Below, piece by piece: positions 1 through 6,468 of a stretch of DNA of 10,188 bases. Each line of letters opens with the position of its first letter. Position 1 is the first letter of the stretch. Under the pieces are notes generated by a model, which was not told where the DNA came from, did no database searches, and worked only from the letters and a program-made list of their open reading frames with translations. The stretch lies in the NCBI GenBank assembly GCA_003024985.2, contig PXIH01S0057823.1, one strand, 5' to 3'. Position numbers and translations under genes: made by a program. Source of the DNA: Euperipatoides rowelli. Its lineage: Eukaryota; Onychophora; Udeonychophora; Euonychophora; Peripatopsidae.

Positions 1-46
1 GAGAGAGAAGAGAGAAGGGAGATATAGAGATAGAAAGTGAGAGACT
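1..46. repeat. GA-rich simple sequence
   Basis: The first ~46 bases are almost pure purine (GAGAGAGAAGAGAGAAGGG and onward), an impure GA microsatellite probably cut by the window edge. No function is implied. Confidence 0.8.
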
Positions 47-1160
47 TTAAATTTCTATCACATAAAATCAATAGAGATGGCCAACAGAATCTAAAATTAG
101 AAAATTTAAAATATTAAATTTTGGAAGAATTTGTTTGTGTGTTTTTTGCCCTTTGATAAGAAAATACAGATTCGTATGGAAGGGAATATATTTTTCTGTC
201 TGATATTATATTTAATTTATTGCCTAACTTTGTTTTCACAGTGGTTGATTTTTGAAGTATCTAAAATTTGCAAAAGAGAGGAATAGTGGTATATTGCCTA
301 ATATTGTTTATGCATTATGGATTTGCATGCTAAAGAAGCTAAGTGTCTTTAAATTTCACTATTCTTTGAATAATAAATGGGTATCCAGATATTGTACAAA
401 GTACGAGTGATGGTCATTGTGTGATTGCTCTAAAAGTTTAAATATTAAATTTTATAGAATAATTGAGTATTCCTTTGTAGATCAGTGATATGTTTAGCGT
501 ACATTTCCAAAATTCTCTTTTATTTTCTTTTTTTTTCTTTTTGAGGGTTCACTTCAGTTTTTTAAATCCATCACTTAAAAGGTATTCAAAGTTATTCATA
601 TAACATAATAAACATCATAAATTAAGTTCACAATATAATATTAGAGATATCAAAGATTAAACAGTTCAGCTAATGACATATTCAATAATAAAGGCTAAGA
701 AACTAAGCTATTTTCTCTATAATAACTAAAATAAAAATAAAAAAACCTAACCTTTACTAGGAAAAATATCTACAAATGAAACATTAGATTTAGAGAAATA
801 TCTATTTTCATTTTTAACAAGCTATTGAATTTCAAGATTTAAAAAAATACAATGACCTTAATTTAGTCCCTTGGAAGACAGCAAAGTTTCTTATTTTCCA
901 TGTAATAAATAATAAGTAAAATAAAATGATTATTTCATTTATTATTTCAAACTTCTTTCCAATAAAAAAGGTAACTATTGATTCAAGTTTAGAATTAGTT
1001 ATATTAAACTGAAATAATATAATGATAAGATTTCTTACATCTTGGAAGTAATTAAATGTGGAAAAAATTCGATCACAAGTTTCTTTAAAGTCATAAAAAC
1101 TACAAATCGCTTGCCTGTTAAAAATATATCTACTAATCAGTAATTTTTTAATAAATAGAT
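47..1160. other. AT-rich stretch, no supportable gene
   Basis: This stretch is very AT-rich with frequent stops in all six frames. A 120-codon minus-strand open frame at 832-1194 has low-complexity F/I/L/N composition and no recognisable motif, so I do not call it a gene. The gypsy protease begins shortly downstream, so the right part of this stretch should hold the element's gag gene and, further left, its 5' LTR. I could recognise neither a gag zinc knuckle nor any copy of the 3' LTR start (TGTAGTGTATTAATTG). Either the 5' end is truncated or it is eroded beyond reading by eye. Two weak echoes occur (ATTGCCTAA near 219 and 293; AATATTAAATTTT near 110 and 440), too short to call repeats. Confidence 0.6.
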
Positions 1161-1164
1161 TATT

Positions 1165-1604
1165 ATGCAAAAATCTGAAAGTGAAATCATGCAAATTTGG
1201 ATTAACGTATTAAAAAGATTTTTAATTCTCAAAATAAAACAATACACTCTAGTGAAATTAAAAAAAAATCAGAAACAGATGATAATTTCGAAGGTTTATT
1301 ATTATATACTAACCATTCTATTAACAGTGTCAATAAAACCGCTAAATATTTTAATAAAAATCGATGGAATAAAGGTTGAATTCAAACTGGATACTGATGC
1401 TGCAGTAAGCATCATCCCAAAGAAAACCTTCCAAAAAATGTGGCCAAATAGGATATTAAATCCTATTAAATTAATACTTTGTGTTTTTGATCACATAATC
1501 ATACCACTAGGGAAATATACTGTAAAAGTTGAGTTTAATGGAAAACAGGCAGAAAATCTAGACTTGATTGTAACAGAAAATGGAATTTCAAATCTTTTAG
1601 CTCA
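1165..1604 (+). pseudogene. pol: Gypsy aspartic protease remnant with gag-pol linker
   Basis: Retropepsin-type aspartic protease, which in an active element would cleave the Gag-Pol polyprotein. The open frame runs from an ATG at 1165 to a stop at 1621, but only the part from about 1330 resembles protease: a short beta-rich lead-in (ILIKIDGIKVEFKL), the active-site loop (codons 75-80, LDTDAAVS), then GKYTVKVEFNG and LDLIVTENG, ending in LLA where a Gly-Arg-Asp-like end is usual. The catalytic triad is normally Asp-Thr-Gly; here codon 78 (1396-1398) is Asp, so the fold's active site is broken. The preceding linker reads better in frame 3 (about 1269-1376, acidic, SETDDNFEGLLLY), implying a frameshift just before the protease. 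The ATG is therefore unlikely to be a real start. Confidence 0.85.
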
Positions 1605-2394
1605 CATTGTTTTAAAGCCTTAGGAATTAGACAAAATATATGTAATATTGATAAACCAATTAATGAAATTTTATAATATAGCACAAATCTTAATTTATTA
1701 TTAAGTAAATTATTTAGTGAAAATCTAGGGTGCATAAAAAACTATATAGGAAAAAATTATTTAAAAGAAAACTCAGTGCCAAAATTTTTTAAACATAGAC
1801 CGGTCCCATTCACCTTATTACCAAATAATGAAAAAGAGCTAGAAAAACTAGAAAATCAAAGTATTCTAACCCCTACAAAACACTCAGATTAGGCCACACC
1901 CATTGTACCAATAATAAACAAAATGGTGATTTAACAATTTGTGGTGACTATAAAGTCGGCCTTAACCCAAATTTTAATTGTAGATCAATACCCACTCCCA
2001 GTCAGAGATCTACTAAGTAAACTAACCAATGGTAAAAAAAAATCTAAAATTGGATTTAGCACAAGCTTATCAACAGCTACCATTGGAAGCAAGTGACTCA
2101 AAAAATTTTAACATTAACACTCACAATGGGTTATTTAAAGTTAACAGACTACTTTTTGGGATAGCCAAACCCCAACAATCTTTCAAAAACTTTTGGATAA
2201 AATCTTAGCTAATATACCCAATGTTATATGTTACTTGGATGATATCCTTATTTCTAGCAAAACTATTGAACAATACCTAAAGAACTTGTAACTAATTTTT
2301 GAAACATTTACAGAGGCAGGCATCAAAATAAATTAAACAAAAATGTGAATTCTTAAAATAAAGAAGCAGAATACCTGGACACATAATTAGTGAT
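1605..2394 (+). pseudogene. pol: Gypsy reverse transcriptase remnant (fingers and palm)
   Basis: RNA-dependent DNA polymerase domain of the gypsy Pol. Frame 3 from 1605 carries HRPVPFTLLPNNEKELEKL and a TAG at 1890-1892 where Ser-Asp-Trp-Ala is expected. Frame 2 (from 1922) holds NGDLTICGDYK; frame 3 (from 1980) holds QYPLPVRDLLSKL; frame 1 (from 2050) holds the first metal-binding motif LDLAQAYQQLP (Asp at 2053-2055) and then GLFKVNRLLFGIA. Frame 3 again (from 2175) holds the catalytic YLDDILIS, with both aspartates intact (2238-2243). Stops follow at LKNL* and IKIN*. All catalytic acids of the polymerase are therefore retained, although the frame is broken about five times. Order and spacing match a full-length RT domain. 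Confidence 0.92.
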
Positions 2395-2661
2395 GTGGGA
2401 ATGTTCCCATCACACGATAAAATCAAAGCCATAATAAATGCACCCATACCACAAAATGTCGATCAACTTTTTTCATTCTTAGGATTAGTAGGTTACTACA
2501 GAAAATTTATTCCAAAGATGTCAAATAAAGCAAATAATCTTAACAAACTACTTTGCAAAAACAGAAAATGTGAATGGAACAAAAATAATACTAATGAATT
2601 TGAATTACTCAAACATAAAATAATTTCAATTAAAAGATTAACACATTTTGATCAGAACTAG
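2374..2661 (+). pseudogene. pol: Gypsy RT thumb/connection remnant
   Basis: Segment between the RT palm and RNase H. In frame 1, PGHIISDVGMFPSHDKIKAI corresponds to the usual Leu-Gly-His-x-Ile-Ser plus Gly plus Lys-x-x-Ala-Ile. It is followed by the very characteristic SFLGLVGYYRKFIP and LLCKNRKCEWN. This is one of the best-preserved stretches of the element, open for about 88 codons to the TAG at 2659-2661. The frame then shifts to frame 3 for RNase H. A GTG at 2395 could be taken for a start, but the homology extends upstream of it, so it is an internal Val codon. Confidence 0.92.
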
Positions 2662-3034
2662 ACACACTGGTGGCAGTACATTCACACCAATATAGTGACA
2701 GTACATAAAGACCAATCATGTTTGCCTTCCATACAAACATAGAAAAAAAATTTGCACAACTTTACAAGGAAGCCTTGGTAATTATATTTGGAGTTAAAAA
2801 GTTCAATAAGTCCATTTATGGACAGAAATTCAATCTAATTATGGCCACAAGCTGTTAACTATAATTTTTGCCATAGATAAGAAAATTTGAAGCTAGCCGC
2901 AAGTAGGCTACAATGTTGGGCCAATATACTAAGTGCATACACTTATGATCTACATTATCGCCCTCAAAGGAAATGTAGTGACAGATGCATTGTCTCCCTT
3001 ACCAACTGAGGATGAACCTTGTTCAGAAGATTAG
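2661..3034 (+). pseudogene. pol: Gypsy RNase H remnant
   Basis: RNase H domain, which would degrade the RNA strand of the RNA/DNA hybrid. Frame 3 carries SHQYSDST, a stop, RPIMFAFHTN, then FAQLYKEALVIIFGVKKF (the Glu of KEAL is a catalytic acid and is kept) and YGQKFNLIM. A one-base loss moves HKLLTIIF into frame 2, and the Asp that normally precedes His-Lys-x-Leu is lost. Frame 1 (from 2887) holds LAASRLQCWANILSAYTYDL and HYRP. Frame 2 (from 2975) holds VVTDALSPLP, with the last conserved Asp at 2984-2986. The first part of the domain, with its Thr-Asp-Ala-Ser strand, is not readable. The stop at the end of this segment lies in the linker to integrase. Confidence 0.88.
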
Positions 3035-3179
3035 CAAATCAAAAATGTCATAAGCATCCATTAAATCGAAAATATATCCTGATCTGCTAAGGACATAGCA
3101 CTCCTAACAGAAAAGGATAAAACCCTCAGTAAAATAGTAGAATTCTTAAAGAATGGATGACCCAAAAATTCAGATATGA

Positions 3180-3440
3180 TCTGAAAAAACTTCAAATTAA
3201 AAATGGAACAACTGTCATTAAGTGAAGGATGCATATTATGAGGACAAAGAGTCATAGTTCCAGAAGCACTACAAAAAGAAGTTCTATGAAAATTACACAA
3301 CTGTCACATAGGCATATTAAAAATGAAACTATTCACCAGAACCTAGTGTTGGTGGCCAGAAATGAATAAGGAAATAGAAAACATCACCAAGGAATGCTGT
3401 ACATGCCAACTAGAATCGAAGGACCCATATAAGGTACCTG
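3180..3440 (+). pseudogene. pol: Gypsy integrase N-terminal HHCC zinc finger remnant
   Basis: Zinc-binding N-terminal domain of integrase, in frame 2. The lead strand reads QRVIVPEALQKEVL. The ligands are intact: His at 3296-3298 and His at 3305-3307 (LHNCHIGILKMKLF), then WWPEMNKEIENI and Cys-x-x-Cys at 3395-3406 (ECCTCQ). Three in-frame stops break it: TGA at 3239-3241 (inside GCIL*GQ, where Trp is usual), TGA at 3287-3289, and TAG at 3344-3346 just before CWWP. Unlike RT, the frame itself is preserved from here through the integrase core, so damage in this part is by base substitution rather than indels. Confidence 0.9.
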
Positions 3441-3939
3441 TCCATCACTGGATCAGACCTGAGGCAACATGGGACAGACTCCATATCAATTTCATGGGCC
3501 CTCATGCAAACAAAATGTTTATAGTAACTATAGACTCATTTTGCAAATGGCTGGAAGTAATTATCTTAAAAGGAATAGACACTAAAACCATACTACTCAC
3601 CCTGGAAGAATACTTTAATAGGTTTGGATAAACTAAACAAATAGTATCTAACAATGGGGCACAATTTATTTCAAGCAACTTTGAAAATTACTGCAAAAAC
3701 AGAGGAATCATTCTCATTAAATCACTCCTGTACCATCCAGCTTCTAATGGGCAAGTAGAAAGTTTTTTTTGACACCTTAAAGACATTCTTGAACAAAATC
3801 GAAGAAGAAGGAGGAGTCTCCCTGTAATTGCAAATAAATGAATTATTATTTAAATACCGCTCAACTCCACATACCATTCTAAAGCTAACATCTGCCGAGA
3901 TGCTTCTAGGCAGGAACATACATACATTCCAGATTAAAA
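3441..3939 (+). pseudogene. pol: Gypsy integrase catalytic core remnant
   Basis: RNase-H-fold integrase core, which would join cDNA ends to the target. Frame 2: WDRLHINFMGP, FIVTIDSFCKWLEVI, then IVSNNGAQFIS, YHPASNGQVESFF. The catalytic triad is Asp-Asp-Glu; here the first Asp is Asn (3488-3490), the second is Asn (3650-3652), and the Glu is kept (3758-3760). After a T-run (3763-3770) the frame becomes 3: TLKTFLNKIEEEGG, a TAA at 3825-3827 (probably from a Gln codon), FKYRSTPHT, SAEMLLGRNIHTF and a stop. The YRSTPH and LLGR motifs are standard for the end of this core in Ty3/gypsy elements. Two lost metal-binding acids mean it could not be catalytic even if the frame were whole. Confidence 0.92.
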
Positions 3940-4176
3940 AGAATTAACTCGCTACCAACCATAATACCTTACACACAGAGTAGCTACAAGGACAAATTTA
4001 AGGCAGAACCGCTTGTGTTGTTGAAGTTTTTCCATCATACAAAGAGAGGCTCACGCTGGACCGAAGGCATCGTTAAAGGTATACTCTCTCCAGTAATCTT
4101 CACAATCTCTTTTGGAAATGGACAAGTTGGTAAAAGACATTATAACCAACTATGCCCCTGCTACTTAAATAAGTAA
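3940..4176 (+). pseudogene. pol: Gypsy integrase C-terminal GPY/F module remnant
   Basis: Frame 1 from about 4048 reads RWTEGIVKGILSPVIFTI, then FGNGQVGKRHYNQLCP, to a TAA at 4174-4176. This matches the GPY/F module found after the core in Ty3/gypsy integrases (Trp-x-x-Gly-x-Ile, a Gly/Ser-Pro-x-x-Phe/Tyr strand, then Arg-His-x-x-Gln-Leu). The module is thought to help multimerisation and target choice. I see no chromodomain after it. The part from 3940 to 4047, which should hold the basic linker, is scrambled across frames. Confidence 0.82.
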
Positions 4177-4364
4177 GGCACACATAAATAAGCAGACTGT
4201 CGTACTGATTGAAGCCCTCTGTGGACAGAGACCTTTGAAAGACAACACCAAATTCAACCACTAGTATCACCAGATCCAATAGACCTGGAACCACCGGAAT
4301 CACCCAGATCCCCCAAAGATTGACAAGACCCACTGATAGTTCCAACTTTAAAGGACAGGGTAAT
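4177..4364 (+). pseudogene. pol: Pol C-terminal proline-rich tail and polypurine tract
   Basis: Between the GPY/F module and the LTR, frame 1 from 4258 gives a Pro/Ser-rich tail (PLVSPDPIDLEPPESPRSP), then a stop and DPLIVPTLKDR. Such tails are common at the C-terminus of Ty3/gypsy Pol proteins. There is no room or signal for an envelope gene. The last bases (AAAGGACAGGGTAA, 4350-4363) are purine-rich and directly abut the putative LTR start, the position expected of the polypurine tract that primes plus-strand DNA. Tail identity is moderately supported; tract identity is inferred from position. Confidence 0.6.
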
Positions 4365-4647
4365 TGTAGTGTATTAATTGCATACACTAATTATACACAG
4401 CCAAACTATTATAATATAATGTATACATGTCACATGCAAATGTATTGTGCACATGCAATAGAATATTAGATTGTTGTTATGTTCTGTAACTTGGCTAGGA
4501 GCTCTAATATTGTTATTTCAGGTTTATTAAATATTCTAGTTCTATAAGCTTGTGATGATAGTTTGAGAGGACCCACAGACACACATGATATAACAATCAT
4601 AATCATTGCCATTGTGGTCATCATTGTCATCACCATCATCATCATCA

Positions 4648-4714
<67 letters not shown>

Positions 4715-4768
4715 TGAAACGGGCAATGGTTGTAAACGATGATGGAATAATAATAAATTCTACTTACA
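4365..4768 (+). repeat. Putative 3' LTR of the gypsy element
   Basis: TGTAGTGTA follows the purine tract at 4365 and has the usual LTR start (TG). The best matching end is TCTACTTACA at 4759-4768: its reverse complement TGTAAGTAGA pairs with the start apart from one extra base and one mismatch, giving a 404-bp LTR. A TATAATATAAT stretch at ~4410-4421 could be a promoter box and AATAAA at 4752-4757 a polyadenylation signal. A compound CAT/ATT microsatellite sits inside. Near 4430-4460 the motif CACATGCAA occurs twice about 20 bp apart. The start is fairly secure. The end is uncertain because no 5' LTR is available for comparison. Confidence 0.55.
4593..4714. repeat. Compound microsatellite: CAT-rich then (ATT)22
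   Basis: An impure CAT/TCA-rich part (4593-4648) runs into an uninterrupted ATT array of about 22 units (4649-4714), ending at TTTGAAACGGG. On the minus strand the array encodes a poly-Asn run in a short open frame, an artefact of the repeat. The array lies within the putative 3' LTR, so it either grew after insertion or belongs to the family's LTR. Confidence 0.95.
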
Positions 4769-4844
4769 GGATTAGTAAAAGGTAATAAAATGTATTTATT
4801 ATTTAGGCTTAAAAGATTATTATTGTTATTGTAATTTCTTATTC

Positions 4845-4852
4845 CAATTTTA
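4845..4852. repeat. Left target-site duplication of foldback element (CAATTTTA)
   Basis: CAATTTTA directly precedes the left inverted arm and recurs directly after the right arm at 5492-5499. It can be extended by one C on the left to a 9-bp duplication (CCAATTTTA) if the right arm ends one base earlier. With 8 bp the two arm ends align without an offset. Confidence 0.82.
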
Positions 4853-4972
4853 GGGGCTGGTCCGCATTTGTAGCCCAGAAGGCTTAAGCAATTTTGATAA
4901 GTTTTTTTAACGAATATATAGAGTAGACACTCACCTTCATTTTGGCATATTTTAGAACACTTTGTTGTCTAC
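4853..4972 (+). repeat. Foldback left outer arm
   Basis: About 120 bp matching the complement of 5373-5491 at roughly 85-90% by eye. Blocks shared without change include CATTTGTAGCCCAGAAGG and GAATATATAGAGTAGACACT. The complement of 4929-4940 reads ATGAAGGTGAGT, also present in the right arm. Confidence 0.9.
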
Positions 4973-4992
4973 ACAACGGTTCACACATCCTC

Positions 4993-5040
4993 ATATTGCC
5001 ATTGCTGTTAGATACCACCTGGTGAGTTTTACTAGAAATG
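4993..5040 (+). repeat. Foldback left inner arm
   Basis: 48 bp matching the complement of 5259-5306 at 44 of 48 positions, including an unbroken ACCACCTGGTGAGTTTTACTA. It is separated from the left outer arm by only 20 bp (4973-4992), whereas the right-hand counterparts are separated by 66 bp. Confidence 0.88.
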
Positions 5041-5258
5041 TGACAGCTACTTTTTTTTTTGAATAAAGGATGGATATTTGGGTGTCTGAAATAAATAGAG
5101 GTGTTCACCAAAAACCCACAAATCCACCTTTCATCCAAGGGAAAAAACAACACAGATCTGAAATCGTCAAAATTTAACTAGTTCACGAGAAAAAAACTCA
5201 GAACCTCAGAACCTCTTTATGTTGCAGACTTGTAAGATTGTAAAACTAGTCCCTCTTG

Positions 5259-5306
5259 CATTTATAGTAAAACTCACCAGGTGGTTTCTAACAGTAATGG
5301 CGATAT
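5259..5306 (-). repeat. Foldback right inner arm
   Basis: Inverted copy of 4993-5040 with four mismatches over 48 bp and no gaps. It lies 66 bp from the right outer arm. Confidence 0.88.
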
Positions 5307-5333
5307 AAAGATGTAAAATATGATTTCCAGGCT

Positions 5334-5372
5334 GGTTTTGGCTAAAACGAGCGCAGAGCGCAAACCAAAACC
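5334..5372. repeat. GC-rich nested hairpin in right arm only
   Basis: GGTTTTGG (5334-5341) pairs with CCAAAACC (5365-5372), and the loop contains a second palindrome, GCGC-AGA-GCGC (5351-5361). This is the most CpG-rich spot in an otherwise AT-rich window. The left arm has no counterpart, so the segment was either inserted in the right arm or lost from the left. Confidence 0.8.
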
Positions 5373-5491
5373 GTAGACACGAAATGTTCTCCAATATGCT
5401 AAAATGAAGGTGAGTGTCTACTCTATATATTCATTTTAAAAAAATATTGAAATTGCTTAATCCTTCTGGGCTACAAATGTGGACCAGCTCC
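5373..5491 (-). repeat. Foldback right outer arm
   Basis: Inverted partner of 4853-4972, ending in the element tip GGACCAGCTCC just before the right target-site duplication. On the plus strand it contains ATGAAGGTGAGT at 5404-5415. Confidence 0.9.
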
Positions 5492-5499
5492 CAATTTTA
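5492..5499. repeat. Right target-site duplication of foldback element (CAATTTTA)
   Basis: Exact copy of 4845-4852, immediately after the right arm tip. Confidence 0.82.
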
Positions 5500-6244
5500 T
5501 TTTCTTAGGAATTATACATGAAATATTGTGTATTTCTATTTAAATTAAATAATTTACCAACTGTCTTTAGTCTATAAAAATTACGTTCTGTAAAAAAAAA
5601 AAAATACCATATTAGGTAAGGTCTAAAACCTAATTTTAACTGTTATACATATTCACGTTTTTCTCAAAGATGTTTTTGACTGTCTTTACAAAATAATTTT
5701 CTTTATTTATATAACGATGAATAAAACTGCTTAAGACTGAAGTTCTTAAATTTAAAATTTATTATTTTCTATGTCTCTATAAGTACATTATGCTATTTAG
5801 TTTACTTATTTATAAAATCCTTCTGAACATAAATTAATTAATGCACATCACTTATTAATAGAGGTCATAGATACTTCTAAAATCATTCTGACCATAAATT
5901 AATTAATGCAAACTCTATTAAAGGAGGTCAAAGATGGATTACATACTCTCACAATGATGGCCTATTTTACCCTAAACGTATAGATTTTTTAGTTAAATTA
6001 ACCTTATTGTACTACCCATATAATTTAACTTAGGGGAATGTTCACCAAATGTCATTTTTGTAATCGGATGGAAAACATTTTTCTAATTCGACTTATACAC
6101 ACCTGCTCATCTTGCTGGTCTCCTATTTATATTGTCAAATTTTTATACTGTAATATTTGTATTTGTGTTTTCCTTTATTTATACAATGAAACATTTCATG
6201 CCCTTGCTTTTGGCTTGCTGTGTTTTATTTGCTACATACAGGAT
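5500..6244. other. AT-rich intergenic stretch with one tandem duplication
   Basis: No coding signal that I can support. It holds a 12-base A-run near 5592-5603, the 65-bp tandem duplication listed separately, and poly-T/AT tracts. An open frame starting at an ATG at 6038 has hydrophobic, Cys/Ile/Phe-rich low-information sequence in its first ~65 codons and looks like chance. Only its last third may belong to the LINE ORF1 remnant. Confidence 0.6.
5814..5943. repeat. Two-copy tandem duplication, 65-bp period
   Basis: Copy 1 begins AAAATCCTTCTGAACATAAA at 5814 and copy 2 AAAATCATTCTGACCATAAA at 5879. They share the exact 18-mer CATAAATTAATTAATGCA, containing the palindrome TTAATTAA, and a later GAGGTCA block displaced by about 3 bp. 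Divergence suggests an old duplication. Confidence 0.85.
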
Positions 6245-6468
6245 TTTCAAGTTAATTTACAGTTTGCTACTATCTATAAAGAAAATATAATTTCTAATTT
6301 TCGCAAATTTGCTTCATTGAAACTGAAGTTTCAAATGTTTTTGTTATCACTTGGAGATCAACTTTCAGCTACAGAAATTTTCTCTCAAGTCATTAATAGA
6401 TGTTTTAACCAAGTTGGATTTAATTAAGGATTTAAGCAAATACACTTTATTACATTAGGCCCACTATC
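6245..6468 (+). pseudogene. Possible N-terminal ORF1 remnant of the LINE
   Basis: Frame 2 is open to a TAA at 6425-6427. From about 6250 its composition changes from hydrophobic low-information sequence to ordinary protein-like sequence (VNLQFATIYKENI, LSLGDQLSATEIFSQVINRC). The latter looks like the helical N-terminal part of a LINE ORF1 protein, which binds RNA. I recognise no domain; position just upstream of the ORF1 knuckle is the main argument. The true start is unknown. The ATG at 6038 is probably not it. Confidence 0.35.

Larger units (their letters stand above)
1165..4768 (+). mobile_element. Degenerate Ty3/gypsy LTR retrotransposon, 5'-incomplete
   Basis: Read across three plus-strand frames, the region gives the complete Ty3/gypsy Pol order: aspartic protease, reverse transcriptase with a YLDD box, RNase H, integrase with HHCC finger and core, and GPY/F module. 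A purine-rich tract and a putative 3' LTR follow. The protease context, the RT motifs (QYPLP, LDLAQAYQQLP, YLDDILIS, SFLGLVGYYRKFIP) and the LTR starting TGTAGTG resemble the Mag-like/K02A2.6-like elements of animals; that assignment is by eye. At least eight frame changes and many stops show that it is long dead. The left boundary is uncertain: gag is unrecognised and no 5' LTR is seen, so the start given is only that of the first protease-linked open frame. The right end depends on the LTR call. Confidence 0.9.
4853..5491. mobile_element. Non-autonomous foldback / long-TIR DNA transposon (MITE-like), 639 bp
   Basis: Both ends carry the same sequence in opposite orientation, starting GGGGCTGGTCCGCATTTGTA on the left and GGAGCTGGTCCACATTTGTA on the complement of the right end. 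The arms reach inward about 190 bp (left) and 230 bp (right), and an 8-bp direct repeat flanks the whole. It has no transposase; the internal 218 bp is AT-rich and contains a T-run and CTCAGAAC twice. Long arms, G-rich tips and an 8-9-bp duplication fit Mutator-like (MULE) or Merlin-type elements better than hAT, whose tips usually begin CA or TA. I cannot settle the superfamily by eye. It lies 84 bp downstream of the putative LTR end. Confidence 0.88.

Noticed and set aside
219-312. Weak 74-bp-spaced repeat (ATTGCCTAA twice)
   Set aside because: Only about 9-10 bases match and the surrounding sequence does not align.
832-1194. Minus-strand 120-codon open frame
   Set aside because: F/I/L/N-rich composition typical of AT-rich DNA, no motif, and no start context or neighbours to support it.
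4048-4176. Chromodomain at the end of integrase
   Set aside because: The motifs (SPVIF, RHYNQL) are those of the GPY/F module, and no aromatic-cage pattern follows.
4177-4364. Possible envelope gene after pol
   Set aside because: Only ~190 bp separates the end of the integrase module from the purine tract, with no signal peptide or transmembrane coding.
4100-4387. Minus-strand open frame opposite the Pol tail
   Set aside because: Shadow of the plus-strand GPY/F module and proline-rich tail, which have clear family motifs.
4466-4726. Minus-strand open frame with a long poly-Asn run
   Set aside because: It is just the translation of the ATT and CAT microsatellite and has no protein-like flank.
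4884-5153. Minus-strand open frame across the foldback left arm
   Set aside because: It spans arm and non-arm sequence, and its counterpart in the right arm is not open over the same stretch, so it is not a conserved transposase piece.
6038-6244. Cys/Ile/Phe-rich start of a plus-strand open frame, resembling membrane segments
   Set aside because: Low-complexity AT-rich translation; no hydrophobic periodicity or charge pattern supports a real membrane protein.
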